This document shows, one piece after another, positions 1 through 5,161 of a stretch of 7,000 bases of DNA (positions are counted from its first letter, which is position 1; every line of letters begins with the position of its first letter). The stretch is taken from assembly GCA_041661365.1 (NCBI GenBank), contig JBAZUN010000329.1, forward strand, positions 1 to 7,000, written 5' to 3'. Source of the stretch: CAITNQ01 sp041661365 (GTDB taxonomy: Bacteria > Latescibacterota > UBA2968 > UBA8231). The notes beneath the pieces were generated by a model. That model was not told the origin of the DNA and made no database searches. It worked only from the letters and a program-made list of their open reading frames with translations. The translations under genes and the position numbers were made by a program.

Positions 1-426
1 TGGGAACGGCTCGAGGTCGCCTCCACCGAGTTGACCAATGCCCTCTCCGGGGTCAACCGGGTGGTCTACCTGCTGGGGCCTGACCAACTGCCCGCGCTCC
101 GGGCCAGGGGCGGGTACCTGATCCGCGAGCGGCTCGACCTGCTGCGGCAGGCCGACGCCATCGCCATGGAAGGGCTCGAGCGGCACGACCTGATGGCTGC
201 GGTCACCCAGATGCCGACCGTGCTCCTGCCGATCTCCTCCGACGGCGCGCGCGAGTGCCTGGTGCTGCGGCCGATGTGCACCGACGACTTCATGACCGCC
301 CGGTTCGCCCGTCTACCTGAGGCGTACCTGAACGACGTGGTGGCCCGGCTGCTGGCCCTGGACCGGATCGAGGCGGTCTTCTACGACGTCACCCACAAGC
401 CGCCGGCCACGGTGGAGTGGGAGTGA
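1..426 (+). CDS. guaA: GMP synthase (glutamine-hydrolysing), C-terminal end, partial at 5' side
   Basis: GuaA converts XMP to GMP with ATP and glutamine in purine synthesis in the cytoplasm. The frame is open from base 1, so only the last 141 codons are present, and the ATG/TTG codons inside are not starts. What is visible is the C-terminal dimerisation domain that binds XMP: a block resembling RL.LLRQADAI, then VLRPMCTDDFMTARFARLP, and the terminal signature YDVTHKPPATVEWE, which closes almost all bacterial GuaA proteins (the E. coli protein ends KPPATIEWE). The segment before it (GVNRVVYLLGPDQLP) lacks the PFPGPGLA motif usually found there and looks like a divergent GuaA clade. The glutaminase and ATP-pyrophosphatase domains lie outside the window. 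The gene converges on the minus-strand gene ending at 473. Identification rests on the C-terminal signature and is strong; the subclade is from memory. Confidence 0.9.
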   Translation, partial: WERLEVASTELTNALSGVNRVVYLLGPDQLPALRARGGYLIRERLDLLRQADAIAMEGLERHDLMAAVTQMPTVLLPISSDGARECLVLRPMCTDDFMTARFARLPEAYLNDVVARLLALDRIEAVFYDVTHKPPATVEWE

Positions 427-435
427 ACGGCACGG

Positions 436-460
436 GGCGCGGACGAGCCTGCTCCGCGTC
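436..460. terminator. GC-rich hairpin between convergent genes, possible terminator
   Basis: An inverted repeat GGCGCGGA / TCCGCGTC (8 bp, one G-U pair) with a 9-nt loop lies 10 bp after the guaA stop and 12 bp before the stop of the opposing gene. There is no T tract on either side, so it is not a textbook intrinsic terminator. Its position between two converging genes suggests it ends or slows transcription in both directions. Confidence 0.35.
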
Positions 461-472
461 GCGTAACCCGCG

Positions 473-1678
473 CTACTCTCCCGCCTTCTTGCCGGCCACG
501 TCCGGGGTGGCCGGGTCGATGCAGACCCCCGTCGGCCGCGTCCCCCGCGGCCGGATCGGCATCCGGCTGTACGAGGTGTAGGCGACGTCGAGGTTGGGGG
601 TATCGACGCGCCGGTGTCCCTCGTACCGCGAGTTCATCACCGCGTCGATGACCCCCGTGGCCAGCAGGGTGCGGGCCGGGGGATAGGGGGCCTGGCCGGT
701 CTTGAGGAACTCCTGGACGTTGCGGCAGAGGTACCCGAAGTGGGCGTACGGCCCGCCCTCCTGCAGGTGGAACTCGGTGCCGTGCACCTTCCCCGCCACC
801 CGGCCGGCGTAGGCGAACTGCTTGACGTACCCGTCCAGCATCAGGGTGGCGGTGCGCAGGCCGTCGTGGTACTCGACCAGGAAGACCGCCGGGTTCTTGG
901 CGTGGTCCTCCATCCGGCCGGCCGGCTTGTCGGCGATCGGGGCGCAGGCCGCCTCGGCCAACTCAGCGGACCAGCGGCCCTCGTCCCTGGCCTGCCAGAC
1001 CGCATCCCCCTCCAGACACTGCACCGAGACCACCCCGGTCTCCCCGCCCCGGCGCCGCTCGACCATGCACTGCAAGGTCTCCAAGGCGTGGTATCCGTAC
1101 GCCTCGATCCCGCCGTACCCGACCGACAGCGCCTCCTCGACCGGGGTCTCCAGCTCGTACTCGACCCAGGGGTTGCGCCAGGACAGGGGCAGGCTCGAGC
1201 CGGCCATCAGGGGGATGCGCAACTGCCGCGCCCGCTCCCACATCCACCGGGCGTCGCGGAAGTCGTAGGCAAAGTGCTTGTCGTTGTAGACCGGCACCGA
1301 CCGGCCGCTCTCGGCTAAAACCCCGGCGATCTGCTCGAAGAAGTAGCGACGGGGATACATGTGCCGGCCCCGCTCGTTCCAGGGGTAGTCGCCGTGCTCG
1401 CCGATCAGCAGGACCGCGTCCACGCCCAGCTCCTTGCCGCCGGCGTGCAGGGCCCGCCGGATGCTGGGGTAGATCGGCACCCCGTGGGCCTGGGCCAGCC
1501 CGACCCCGATGTCGTTCTCCAGCACGTGGTCGAGGTAGATCGCCACCAGGTCGACCTCGGGGGGGAAGAATCCCTCGTCGGTCGACATCCCCTTCAGGAA
1601 CTTGGTGACGATGACGTCCGCGTGGGAGCGCGGATGGTAGATCGTGATGATGGCGGCGACGCGCAGCCGGTTGCTCAT
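473..1678 (-). CDS. Conserved protein of unknown function, Gfo/Idh/MocA-like in outline
   Basis: A 401-residue cytoplasmic protein with no signal peptide or membrane segment. The ATG at 1678 is supported by a strong Shine-Dalgarno stretch (AGGAGGAGAAGG, 1693-1682). Recognisable blocks are an N-terminal IITIYHPRSHADVIVTKFL (residues about 10-28), LIGEHGDYPWNERG near residues 91-104, YPRRYFFEQI, VPVYNDKH, LMAGSSLPLSWR, and ETLQCMVERRRGGETGV near residues 200-216. I remember these blocks from an unnamed family common in Planctomycetes and some Acidobacteria. The order (Rossmann-like start, a variable-site GEHGDYP segment, then D-K-H followed by a helix and PLMAGSS) resembles Gfo/Idh/MocA oxidoreductases. 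However, no GxGxxG dinucleotide-binding loop is visible, so an NAD(P)-dependent reaction cannot be claimed. The gene lies 75 bp downstream of tyrS on the same strand and may be read through from it, but it has its own ribosome binding site. Substrate and role are unknown. Confidence 0.85.
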   Translation of the reverse strand: MSNRLRVAAIITIYHPRSHADVIVTKFLKGMSTDEGFFPPEVDLVAIYLDHVLENDIGVGLAQAHGVPIYPSIRRALHAGGKELGVDAVLLIGEHGDYPWNERGRHMYPRRYFFEQIAGVLAESGRSVPVYNDKHFAYDFRDARWMWERARQLRIPLMAGSSLPLSWRNPWVEYELETPVEEALSVGYGGIEAYGYHALETLQCMVERRRGGETGVVSVQCLEGDAVWQARDEGRWSAELAEAACAPIADKPAGRMEDHAKNPAVFLVEYHDGLRTATLMLDGYVKQFAYAGRVAGKVHGTEFHLQEGGPYAHFGYLCRNVQEFLKTGQAPYPPARTLLATGVIDAVMNSRYEGHRRVDTPNLDVAYTSYSRMPIRPRGTRPTGVCIDPATPDVAGKKAGE

Positions 1679-1681
1679 CTG

Positions 1682-1693
1682 CCTTCTCCTCCT
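1682..1693 (-). promoter_or_regulatory. Strong Shine-Dalgarno site of the 401-aa gene
   Basis: The minus strand reads AGGAGGAGAAGG just before ATG 1678, with two overlapping matches to the anti-Shine-Dalgarno sequence. It fixes the start of the downstream gene and implies independent translation initiation even if the transcript comes from tyrS. Confidence 0.8.
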
Positions 1694-1753
1694 GGGTGTG
1701 GAACGGTCCGGATCGGTGGTGTCGCGCGCCTGCGCGGCCCGCGCCCGACGCGG

Positions 1754-3004
1754 TCAGTCGACCAGATAATAGCTCTTCTTGCCGCGCCGCAGGATATGGT
1801 ACCGGCCGTGGAGTCCGTCCTGCCTGCGGACCACCCGCTCCAGGTCGGCGCAGCGCTCGCCGTTCAGGTAGACGGCGCCGCTCTGGACGTCCTGCCGCGC
1901 CTGCCGCTTGGACGGGGAGGCGCCGCTGGCGACCAGCAGGTCGATCAGGGAGCTCTCGGTCCCCTCGAGCCGACAGGTCGGCACGTCGTGGAACCCCTCG
2001 CGGATCTCCTCCTCGGTCAGGTCGCGGAAATCGCCGTAGAACAGGGCCCGCGAGATCCGCTCGGCGCGGCGAGTGGCCTCGGCGCCGTGCACCAGGGTGG
2101 TCACCTCGTCGGCCAAGGTCCGTTGGGCCTCGCGCTGGTCGGGCCGCGAGCGGACGGCCTCGTCCAGGTCGAGGATCGCGGCCCGGTCCAGGAAGGTGTA
2201 GAAGCGAAGGTACTCGCCCACCTTCTGGTCCTCGGCGTTGACCCAGAACTGATAGAACTGGTAGGGCGTGGTCTTGGCCGCGTCGAGCCACACGGCCCCG
2301 CCTTCGCTCTTGCCGAACTTGGCCCCGTCGGCCTTGGTCACCAGCGGGCAGGTCAGGCCGAAGGCGCGGCGGCCGGTGGCCCGGCGGATCAGGTCGACGC
2401 CCGCGGTGATGTTCCCCCACTGGTCCGAGCCGCCGGTCTGCAGCTCGCAGCCGTAGGCCTCGTTCAACTGCAGGAAGTCGTAGGACTGCAGGATCATGTA
2501 GCTGAACTCGGTATAGGAGATGCCGGTCTCCAGCCGCGCGGCCACCGAGTCCTTGGCCAGCATGTAGGGAACCGGGAAGTGTTTGCCCACGTTGCGCAGC
2601 AGCTCGATCGCCCGGACCTGGCCCAGCCAGTCGTAGTTGTCCACGAGCCGCGCGGGGTTGGCGCCGCCGGTGAAATCGAGGTACGGCTCGAGCTGCCGCT
2701 TGAATAGCTCTACCCACCCGCGGACCACCTCCTCCGGGTTGAGGGAGCGTTCGTCGCGCTTTCCTCCCGGGTCGCCGATCAGGCCGGTGCCGCCGCCGAT
2801 CAGGGCGATGGCCCGATGCCCGGCGAGCTGGAAGCGGCGGAGGAGGAGGATGGTGACCAGGTTCCCCACGGTCATGCTGTCCGAGGTCGGGTCGAAACCG
2901 TTGTAGAGCGTGATCGGTCCGCTGGCCAGCCGTTCGGCCAGACCGTCGCGGTCGGTGACCTGGTAGGTCAGGCCGCGGAACTCCAGATCGTCCAGGATGT
3001 TCAT
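1754..3004 (-). CDS. tyrS: Tyrosyl-tRNA synthetase (class I, TyrS type 1)
   Basis: Charges tRNA-Tyr with tyrosine using ATP; cytoplasmic homodimer. At 416 aa it is close to the usual 400-425. The catalytic core matches Bacillus numbering residue for residue: Y34, G36, D38, D78, Y169, Q173, D176 and Q195 (in GGSDQWGN) form the tyrosine pocket, and KFGKS (229-233) is the KMSKS loop. An S4-type RNA-binding domain occupies about residues 351-416. The HIGH motif is unusual: residues 45-48 are T-V-G-N, so both histidines are replaced. The start chosen is ATG 3004 (MNILDDLEF), preceded by GAAAGG with 7-nt spacing. An in-frame ATG at 3019 lies over this site, and the longer frame up to 3193 has no protein-like content. 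The gene follows a roughly 300-nt leader carrying a Tyr-codon leader ORF and terminator, and is likely regulated by attenuation. Confidence 0.97.
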   Translation of the reverse strand: MNILDDLEFRGLTYQVTDRDGLAERLASGPITLYNGFDPTSDSMTVGNLVTILLLRRFQLAGHRAIALIGGGTGLIGDPGGKRDERSLNPEEVVRGWVELFKRQLEPYLDFTGGANPARLVDNYDWLGQVRAIELLRNVGKHFPVPYMLAKDSVAARLETGISYTEFSYMILQSYDFLQLNEAYGCELQTGGSDQWGNITAGVDLIRRATGRRAFGLTCPLVTKADGAKFGKSEGGAVWLDAAKTTPYQFYQFWVNAEDQKVGEYLRFYTFLDRAAILDLDEAVRSRPDQREAQRTLADEVTTLVHGAEATRRAERISRALFYGDFRDLTEEEIREGFHDVPTCRLEGTESSLIDLLVASGASPSKRQARQDVQSGAVYLNGERCADLERVVRRQDGLHGRYHILRRGKKSYYLVD

Positions 3005-3011
3005 GTGCACG

Positions 3012-3017
3012 CCTTTC
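3012..3017 (-). promoter_or_regulatory. Ribosome binding site that decides the tyrS start
   Basis: GAAAGG on the minus strand, 7 nt before ATG 3004. It supports that start over the in-frame ATG at 3019, which overlaps the site. Confidence 0.6.
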
Positions 3018-3155
3018 ATCGGTTTCGGGTTACGTCGCTCTCGGCAGCCGCCTAGACTCCCCGTCCTATCCGGCACCCTTCGCGAGCCATCCTCAGGGAC
3101 ACCCCCGCATCTGGTTGCCGATCCGCCGATCGGCCCGCCCTGCTCGGCTGCAACG

Positions 3156-3185
3156 AAAAAGCCCCTGATGCGATCATCAGGGGCT
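3156..3185 (-). terminator. Intrinsic terminator inside the tyrS leader (attenuator)
   Basis: On the minus strand a perfect 11-bp stem AGCCCCTGATG / CATCAGGGGCT closes a 4-nt ATCG loop and runs straight into TTTTT (3160-3156). It faces tyrS and lies about 125 nt after the predicted transcription start and about 150 nt before the tyrS start codon. There is no plausible minus-strand gene upstream that it would serve, so it is best read as a conditional terminator for tyrS. Confidence 0.88.
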
Positions 3186-3214
3186 GCAGACACGGGACCA
3201 GGCGCGCCGACCCG

Positions 3215-3301
3215 TCACCCCCCTGATTGCTGAGGGTAATACCGGTATCGGCAAGCGGGAACGACGGTCCGCATGACAGGATTCCAGCATGAAGGGGACA
3301 T
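3215..3301 (-). CDS. Tyrosine-codon leader peptide of tyrS
   Basis: Short ORF of 28 codons, ATG 3301 to TGA 3217-3215. Codons 18-25 read R-Y-R-Y-Y-P-Q-Q: three Tyr codons (TAC, TAT, TAC) within four positions, followed by Ser-Gly-Gly and stop. The stop lies at the end of RNA region 2 of the attenuator, as in trp and pheST leaders. The peptide is unlikely to act in itself; the ribosome position on its Tyr codons would sense charged tRNA-Tyr. The ATG at 3301 would sit only about 8 nt from the predicted transcript start with no Shine-Dalgarno. The in-frame ATG at 3274, giving MRTVVPACRYRYYPQQSGG (19 aa) with a weak GGA 8 nt upstream, is equally possible. The same frame stays open far upstream on the minus strand, but that stretch crosses the promoter and is the antisense shadow of the gene at 3536-3757. 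Confidence 0.7.
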   Translation of the reverse strand: MSPSCWNPVMRTVVPACRYRYYPQQSGG

Positions 3302-3316
3302 GGGACAACGCCGATC

Positions 3317-3346
3317 AATATAGGCCCGGCTGCGGGAGATTGTCAA
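3317..3346 (-). promoter_or_regulatory. Sigma70-type promoter of tyrS leader
   Basis: The minus strand shows a perfect -35 TTGACA (3346-3341), an 18-bp spacer and a -10 TATATT (3322-3317, five of six matches). The predicted start is near 3309. It is the best promoter match I found in the window and drives the leader ORF, attenuator and tyrS. A promoter this strong in front of a terminator fits control by attenuation rather than by initiation. Confidence 0.8.
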
Positions 3347-3535
3347 ACCCCGGTCCGGAAAATCGTGCCGAAAGGGGGCTGGTGTCCGGAAGGAGAAACC
3401 CGTGATCGGGTCGCTTGGGAAGGCTGACCGGGGAGGCAGAGACGGCACGCCTTTTGCCGCCGTTCCGCTGGTAGGTCCATGCCTGCACCACGAGTCACGG
3501 GTTTCCCGGAGCCGTGCGCACCAGGGAGAACGACG

Positions 3536-3757
3536 GTGGTGTACTTCTCCGACATCCAGACCACCGGGGTCTACCGCAACGAGGCGACTCAGTGCTACGA
3601 GGCTTGGTTCGTCGAGCCGGGCTCGGGGAACCGGCTGCTCGTGGCAACCTGCAGCGTCTGTGTCGCCGAGGAGCAGGTGCGCTGGTGGGAGCACCAGGTC
3701 TGGGACCACTGGCTCCCCCAGGCCGGATTCGAGCGGCCCATGAGCCGCGTGGCTTGA
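3536..3757 (+). CDS. Small Trp-rich protein of unknown function
   Basis: A frame of about 73 codons whose product starts VVYFSDIQTTGVYRNEA and includes CSVCVAEEQVRWWEHQVWDHW. Codon third positions are mostly G or C, unlike a random frame, and the composition (five Trp, a C-x-x-C pair, mixed charged residues) looks like a folded soluble protein. The start is taken as GTG 3536, with AGGGAG (3523-3528) 7 nt upstream; GTG 3539 or ATG 3479 in the same frame are alternatives. The stretch before 3536 is Pro/Arg-rich and not convincing. The single CxxC could hint at metal or disulfide chemistry, but a second pair is absent. I do not recognise the family. It is transcribed divergently from tyrS, and no clear promoter was found for it. 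Confidence 0.5.
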   Translation: MVYFSDIQTTGVYRNEATQCYEAWFVEPGSGNRLLVATCSVCVAEEQVRWWEHQVWDHWLPQAGFERPMSRVA

Positions 3758-3799
3758 GCCGCGGCCGGCAACCATCCCTGGATCAGGTCCAATCCGCTG

Positions 3800-3822
3800 A
3801 CGTAACCAGAGGTACGTAACCA
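3800..3822. repeat. Short direct repeat ACGTAACCA x2
   Basis: ACGTAACCA occurs at 3800-3808 and 3814-3822, 14 bp apart start to start. It lies in the spacer between the small ORF and the tRNA gene. It could be chance or a tandem binding site; no function can be assigned. Confidence 0.4.
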
Positions 3823-3940
3823 TCGGGGGTTCCGCGGGCGTCCATCCCCCTCTTCCCCAGGAACTCGACAGCGGCTATCTTCTGTCCGTGCGCGCGGTCA
3901 CCCTCCCAGGCGTCGGCCGTGCCGGTTCATCCCCGCTGCC

Positions 3941-4017
3941 GGGCGATTAGCTCAGTTGGTCAGAGCGCCTGCCTTACAAGCAGGAGGTCGCTGGTTCGAG
4001 CCCAGCATCGCCCACCA
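3941..4017 (+). tRNA. tRNA-Val(UAC)
   Basis: A full cloverleaf is visible: acceptor GGGCGAT (3941-3947) with ATCGCCC (4007-4013); D stem GCTC/GAGC with loop AGTTGGTCA; anticodon stem CCTGC/GCAGG with loop CTTACAA, anticodon TAC at 3975-3977; T arm GCTGG-TTCGAGC-CCAGC; discriminator A and genomically encoded CCA (4015-4017). Anticodon UAC reads GUA and other Val codons. All stems pair fully, so the gene appears intact. It stands alone rather than in a tRNA cluster. Confidence 0.97.
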
Positions 4018-4027
4018 TCTTCCAGGC

Positions 4028-4059
4028 GCGTGAGCTACATATGGCTTACGCTCTATTTT
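4028..4059 (+). terminator. Terminator of the tRNA-Val transcript
   Basis: Stem GCGTGAGC (4028-4035) with GCTTACGC (4044-4051), 8 bp with one G-U pair and an 8-nt loop, followed by TCTATTTT. It begins 11 nt after the tRNA CCA and lies about 60 nt before the next gene, so it would end the tRNA transcript and insulate the downstream lipoprotein gene. Confidence 0.65.
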
Positions 4060-4117
4060 ACTGCAATCCAACAGATTTATCGATCACTCCGCGCCGACTT
4101 AGCTCAGGAGGCCCATC

Positions 4118-5098
4118 ATGGTCCGAATGCTCGGGTGTTCCATGTTGCTGCTTGCGCTGGTCTGCATGGGTTGTGGTGGGGCCAAAGCGACCGATCCATC
4201 GGTCGGCACCCGCCCGGTGGCAGTTGCCTCGGCTGAGTCGGTCACCGTCGAGCCGGGACAGCAGGTGACCCTTCGTGGCGGTGCCAGCACCGATCCTGGC
4301 GGAGGAGCTATGGTATTCCACTGGGGTCAAGCCTCCAGCAACCCGTCCCCCGTGGAGTTCTCGGCCAACGACTCATCCGGCGCCTCTACGGTCCGTGTAA
4401 CGCTCCAGGCTCCTGGCAGGTATCTCTTTGTGCTGACGGTCGAGAACGAGCTGGCGATGCTGAGCCTGCCGGATTCCGTGGTGGTTACGGTCAGGCCGCC
4501 GAACCGCGCCCCTACTGCGAACGCGGGGAGCGATCAGACGGTACAGACAGGGGCGACGGTGCAACTGGATGGGAGCGGCAGCAGCGATCCCGACCACGAT
4601 GCGCTGACCTACCGATGGACGGCCCCGCCGCAGCTCACGCTGGGCGACGTAGCGGCGGTGCGACCGCACTTCATCCCCAGCGTCGACGGGACGTACATCA
4701 TCACCTTGGTGGTCAGCGACGGGCAGTCGTCCAGCGCCCCAGACCAGGTCGTCGTGGTGATCGAAGGCAGTGGCTTCGCTGATCCTACCTTTACCCAGGT
4801 CCAACGGCAGGTGCTCACCCCCTCGTGCGCCCTGTCCGGCTGTCACGCCGACGCTGACCACCCTATCCTCAGCGCTGGCCAGGCCTACGGCAACTTGGTG
4901 GGGGTGGCCAGCAGTGTAGGCCTTATTCTGGTGACGCCCGGCGACCCCGATCGGAGCTACCTCTACATCAAGGTCACCGGCGGCCCGGGGATGGTGGGGA
5001 GTCGTATGCCCCGTGGCCGAGGAGCGTTGAGCGACNNNNNNNNNNCCAATCTGGCTGTGGTGCGGGGCTGGATCGCCCGGGGAGCCCCGAATGACTGA
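4118..5098 (+). CDS. Secreted PKD-domain protein with C-terminal cytochrome c-like haem domain
   Basis: About 326 aa. The ATG at 4118 is set by AGGAGG (4106-4111) with a 6-nt spacer. Residues 1-19 form a signal peptide, possibly a lipoprotein signal ending in V-C-M-G-C; Cys19 would be lipidated, but Cys at -3 is atypical for a lipobox. Residues about 33-127 and 130-216 are two PKD/K319L-like beta domains; the second opens with RAPTANAGSDQTVQTGATVQLDG, a standard start of such repeats. Residues about 222-326 match a family of single-haem domains found in many environmental bacteria: T-P-S-C237-A-L-S-G-C242-H243, a CX4CH variant of CXXCH, then VTPGDPDRSYLYIKV, SRM297P as the likely axial Met region, and a closing WIARGAPND. 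It probably acts outside the cytoplasmic membrane in electron transfer or in binding to polymers or other proteins. Ten Ns replace codons 307-310; the frame stays open across them but the true length there is uncertain. Confidence 0.88.
   Translation: MVRMLGCSMLLLALVCMGCGGAKATDPSVGTRPVAVASAESVTVEPGQQVTLRGGASTDPGGGAMVFHWGQASSNPSPVEFSANDSSGASTVRVTLQAPGRYLFVLTVENELAMLSLPDSVVVTVRPPNRAPTANAGSDQTVQTGATVQLDGSGSSDPDHDALTYRWTAPPQLTLGDVAAVRPHFIPSVDGTYIITLVVSDGQSSSAPDQVVVVIEGSGFADPTFTQVQRQVLTPSCALSGCHADADHPILSAGQAYGNLVGVASSVGLILVTPGDPDRSYLYIKVTGGPGMVGSRMPRGRGALSDXXXXNLAVVRGWIARGAPND
5036..5045. other. Assembly gap (10 Ns)
   Basis: Ten undetermined bases interrupt the cytochrome-like domain near its C-terminus. 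The reading frame is the same before and after (LSD before, NLAVVRGWIARGAPND after), so if the gap length is right the gene is intact. Ten Ns may be a placeholder rather than a measured length. Confidence 0.99.
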
Positions 5099-5128
5099 GC
5101 CCCGTAGGTTGTCCGGCAGGTCGGGGCT
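5098..5128 (+). terminator. Hairpin just after the lipoprotein gene, weak terminator candidate
   Basis: AGCCCCG (5098-5104) pairs with CGGGGCT (5122-5128) across a 17-nt loop, starting at the last base of the stop codon. No run of T follows, so intrinsic termination is uncertain. Confidence 0.35.
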
Positions 5129-5161
5129 GTTCGTCCCCAAGTCAGCTCGGTAGAGCCCGCT

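Larger units (their letters stand above)
3005..3309 (-). promoter_or_regulatory. tyrS 5' leader with ribosome-mediated attenuator
   Basis: Transcript leader of about 305 nt between the predicted start site (near 3309) and the tyrS ATG. Elements in transcript order: a leader ORF ending at 3215 with Tyr codons at 3247-3245, 3241-3239 and 3238-3236; region 1 (UUACCCUC, 3239-3232), containing the last Tyr codon; region 2 (AUCAGGGGGG, 3227-3218, running into the leader UGA); region 3 (AGCCCCUGAUG, 3185-3175); region 4 (CAUCAGGGGCU, 3170-3160) and UUUUU. Region 1 can pair with GGGGGUGA (3222-3215). AUCAGGGG of region 2 can pair with CCCCUGAU of region 3. Region 3 pairs perfectly with region 4 to form the terminator. 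A small ACGGG/CCCGU hairpin (3215-3211 with 3196-3192) would bring regions 2 and 3 together. The expected logic is that a ribosome stalled at Tyr codons frees region 2 and antiterminates, while one reaching UGA covers region 2 and allows termination. About 150 nt follow the terminator before tyrS, with no further element I can name. Confidence 0.75.

Noticed and set aside
1694..1753. GC-rich inverted repeat between tyrS and the downstream gene as terminator
   Set aside because: The GCGCGG/CCGCGC palindrome leaves almost no loop and has no T tract.
963..2717. 584-codon minus frame and other long frames over tyrS and the 401-aa gene
   Set aside because: Ala/Arg/Gly/Pro-rich shadow frames typical of GC-rich DNA; they overlap two clearly real genes.
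3177..3290. Alternative 37-codon leader ORF starting at ATG 3290 and stopping in the terminator arm
   Set aside because: It is in another frame, contains no Tyr codons and is Arg-rich; the frame ending at 3215 has three Tyr codons and a stop placed correctly for attenuation.
3005..3309. T-box riboswitch upstream of tyrS
   Set aside because: Leader length and terminator would fit, but the conserved AGGGTGGnACCGCG antiterminator motif is absent, and no stem I with a specifier loop could be drawn. The Tyr-rich leader ORF explains the structure better.
3360..3440. SRP (4.5S) RNA-like CCGGAAGG loop
   Set aside because: The GGAA tetraloop context is there, but the conserved AGCAGCC-type 3' side of the symmetric loop is missing.
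3402..3743. + strand frame with GTG 3402 after a good AAGGAG site
   Set aside because: Translation is Ser/Arg/Gly/Pro-rich and overlaps the better-supported frame at 3536-3757; the ribosome site is probably coincidental.
3215..3823. Long minus-strand frame of about 200 codons ending at 3215
   Set aside because: Most of it is the antisense of the + strand small gene, it crosses the tyrS promoter, and its composition is not protein-like. Only its last 28 codons are taken as the leader peptide.
3853..3881. Promoter for tRNA-Val (TTCCCC, 17 bp, TATCTT)
   Set aside because: The -10 is acceptable but the -35 matches only three of six bases; too weak to list.
3919..4236. ORF across the tRNA gene (product with AISSVGQSACLTSRRSLVRAQ)
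   Set aside because: This is the well-known false translation of a tRNA gene.
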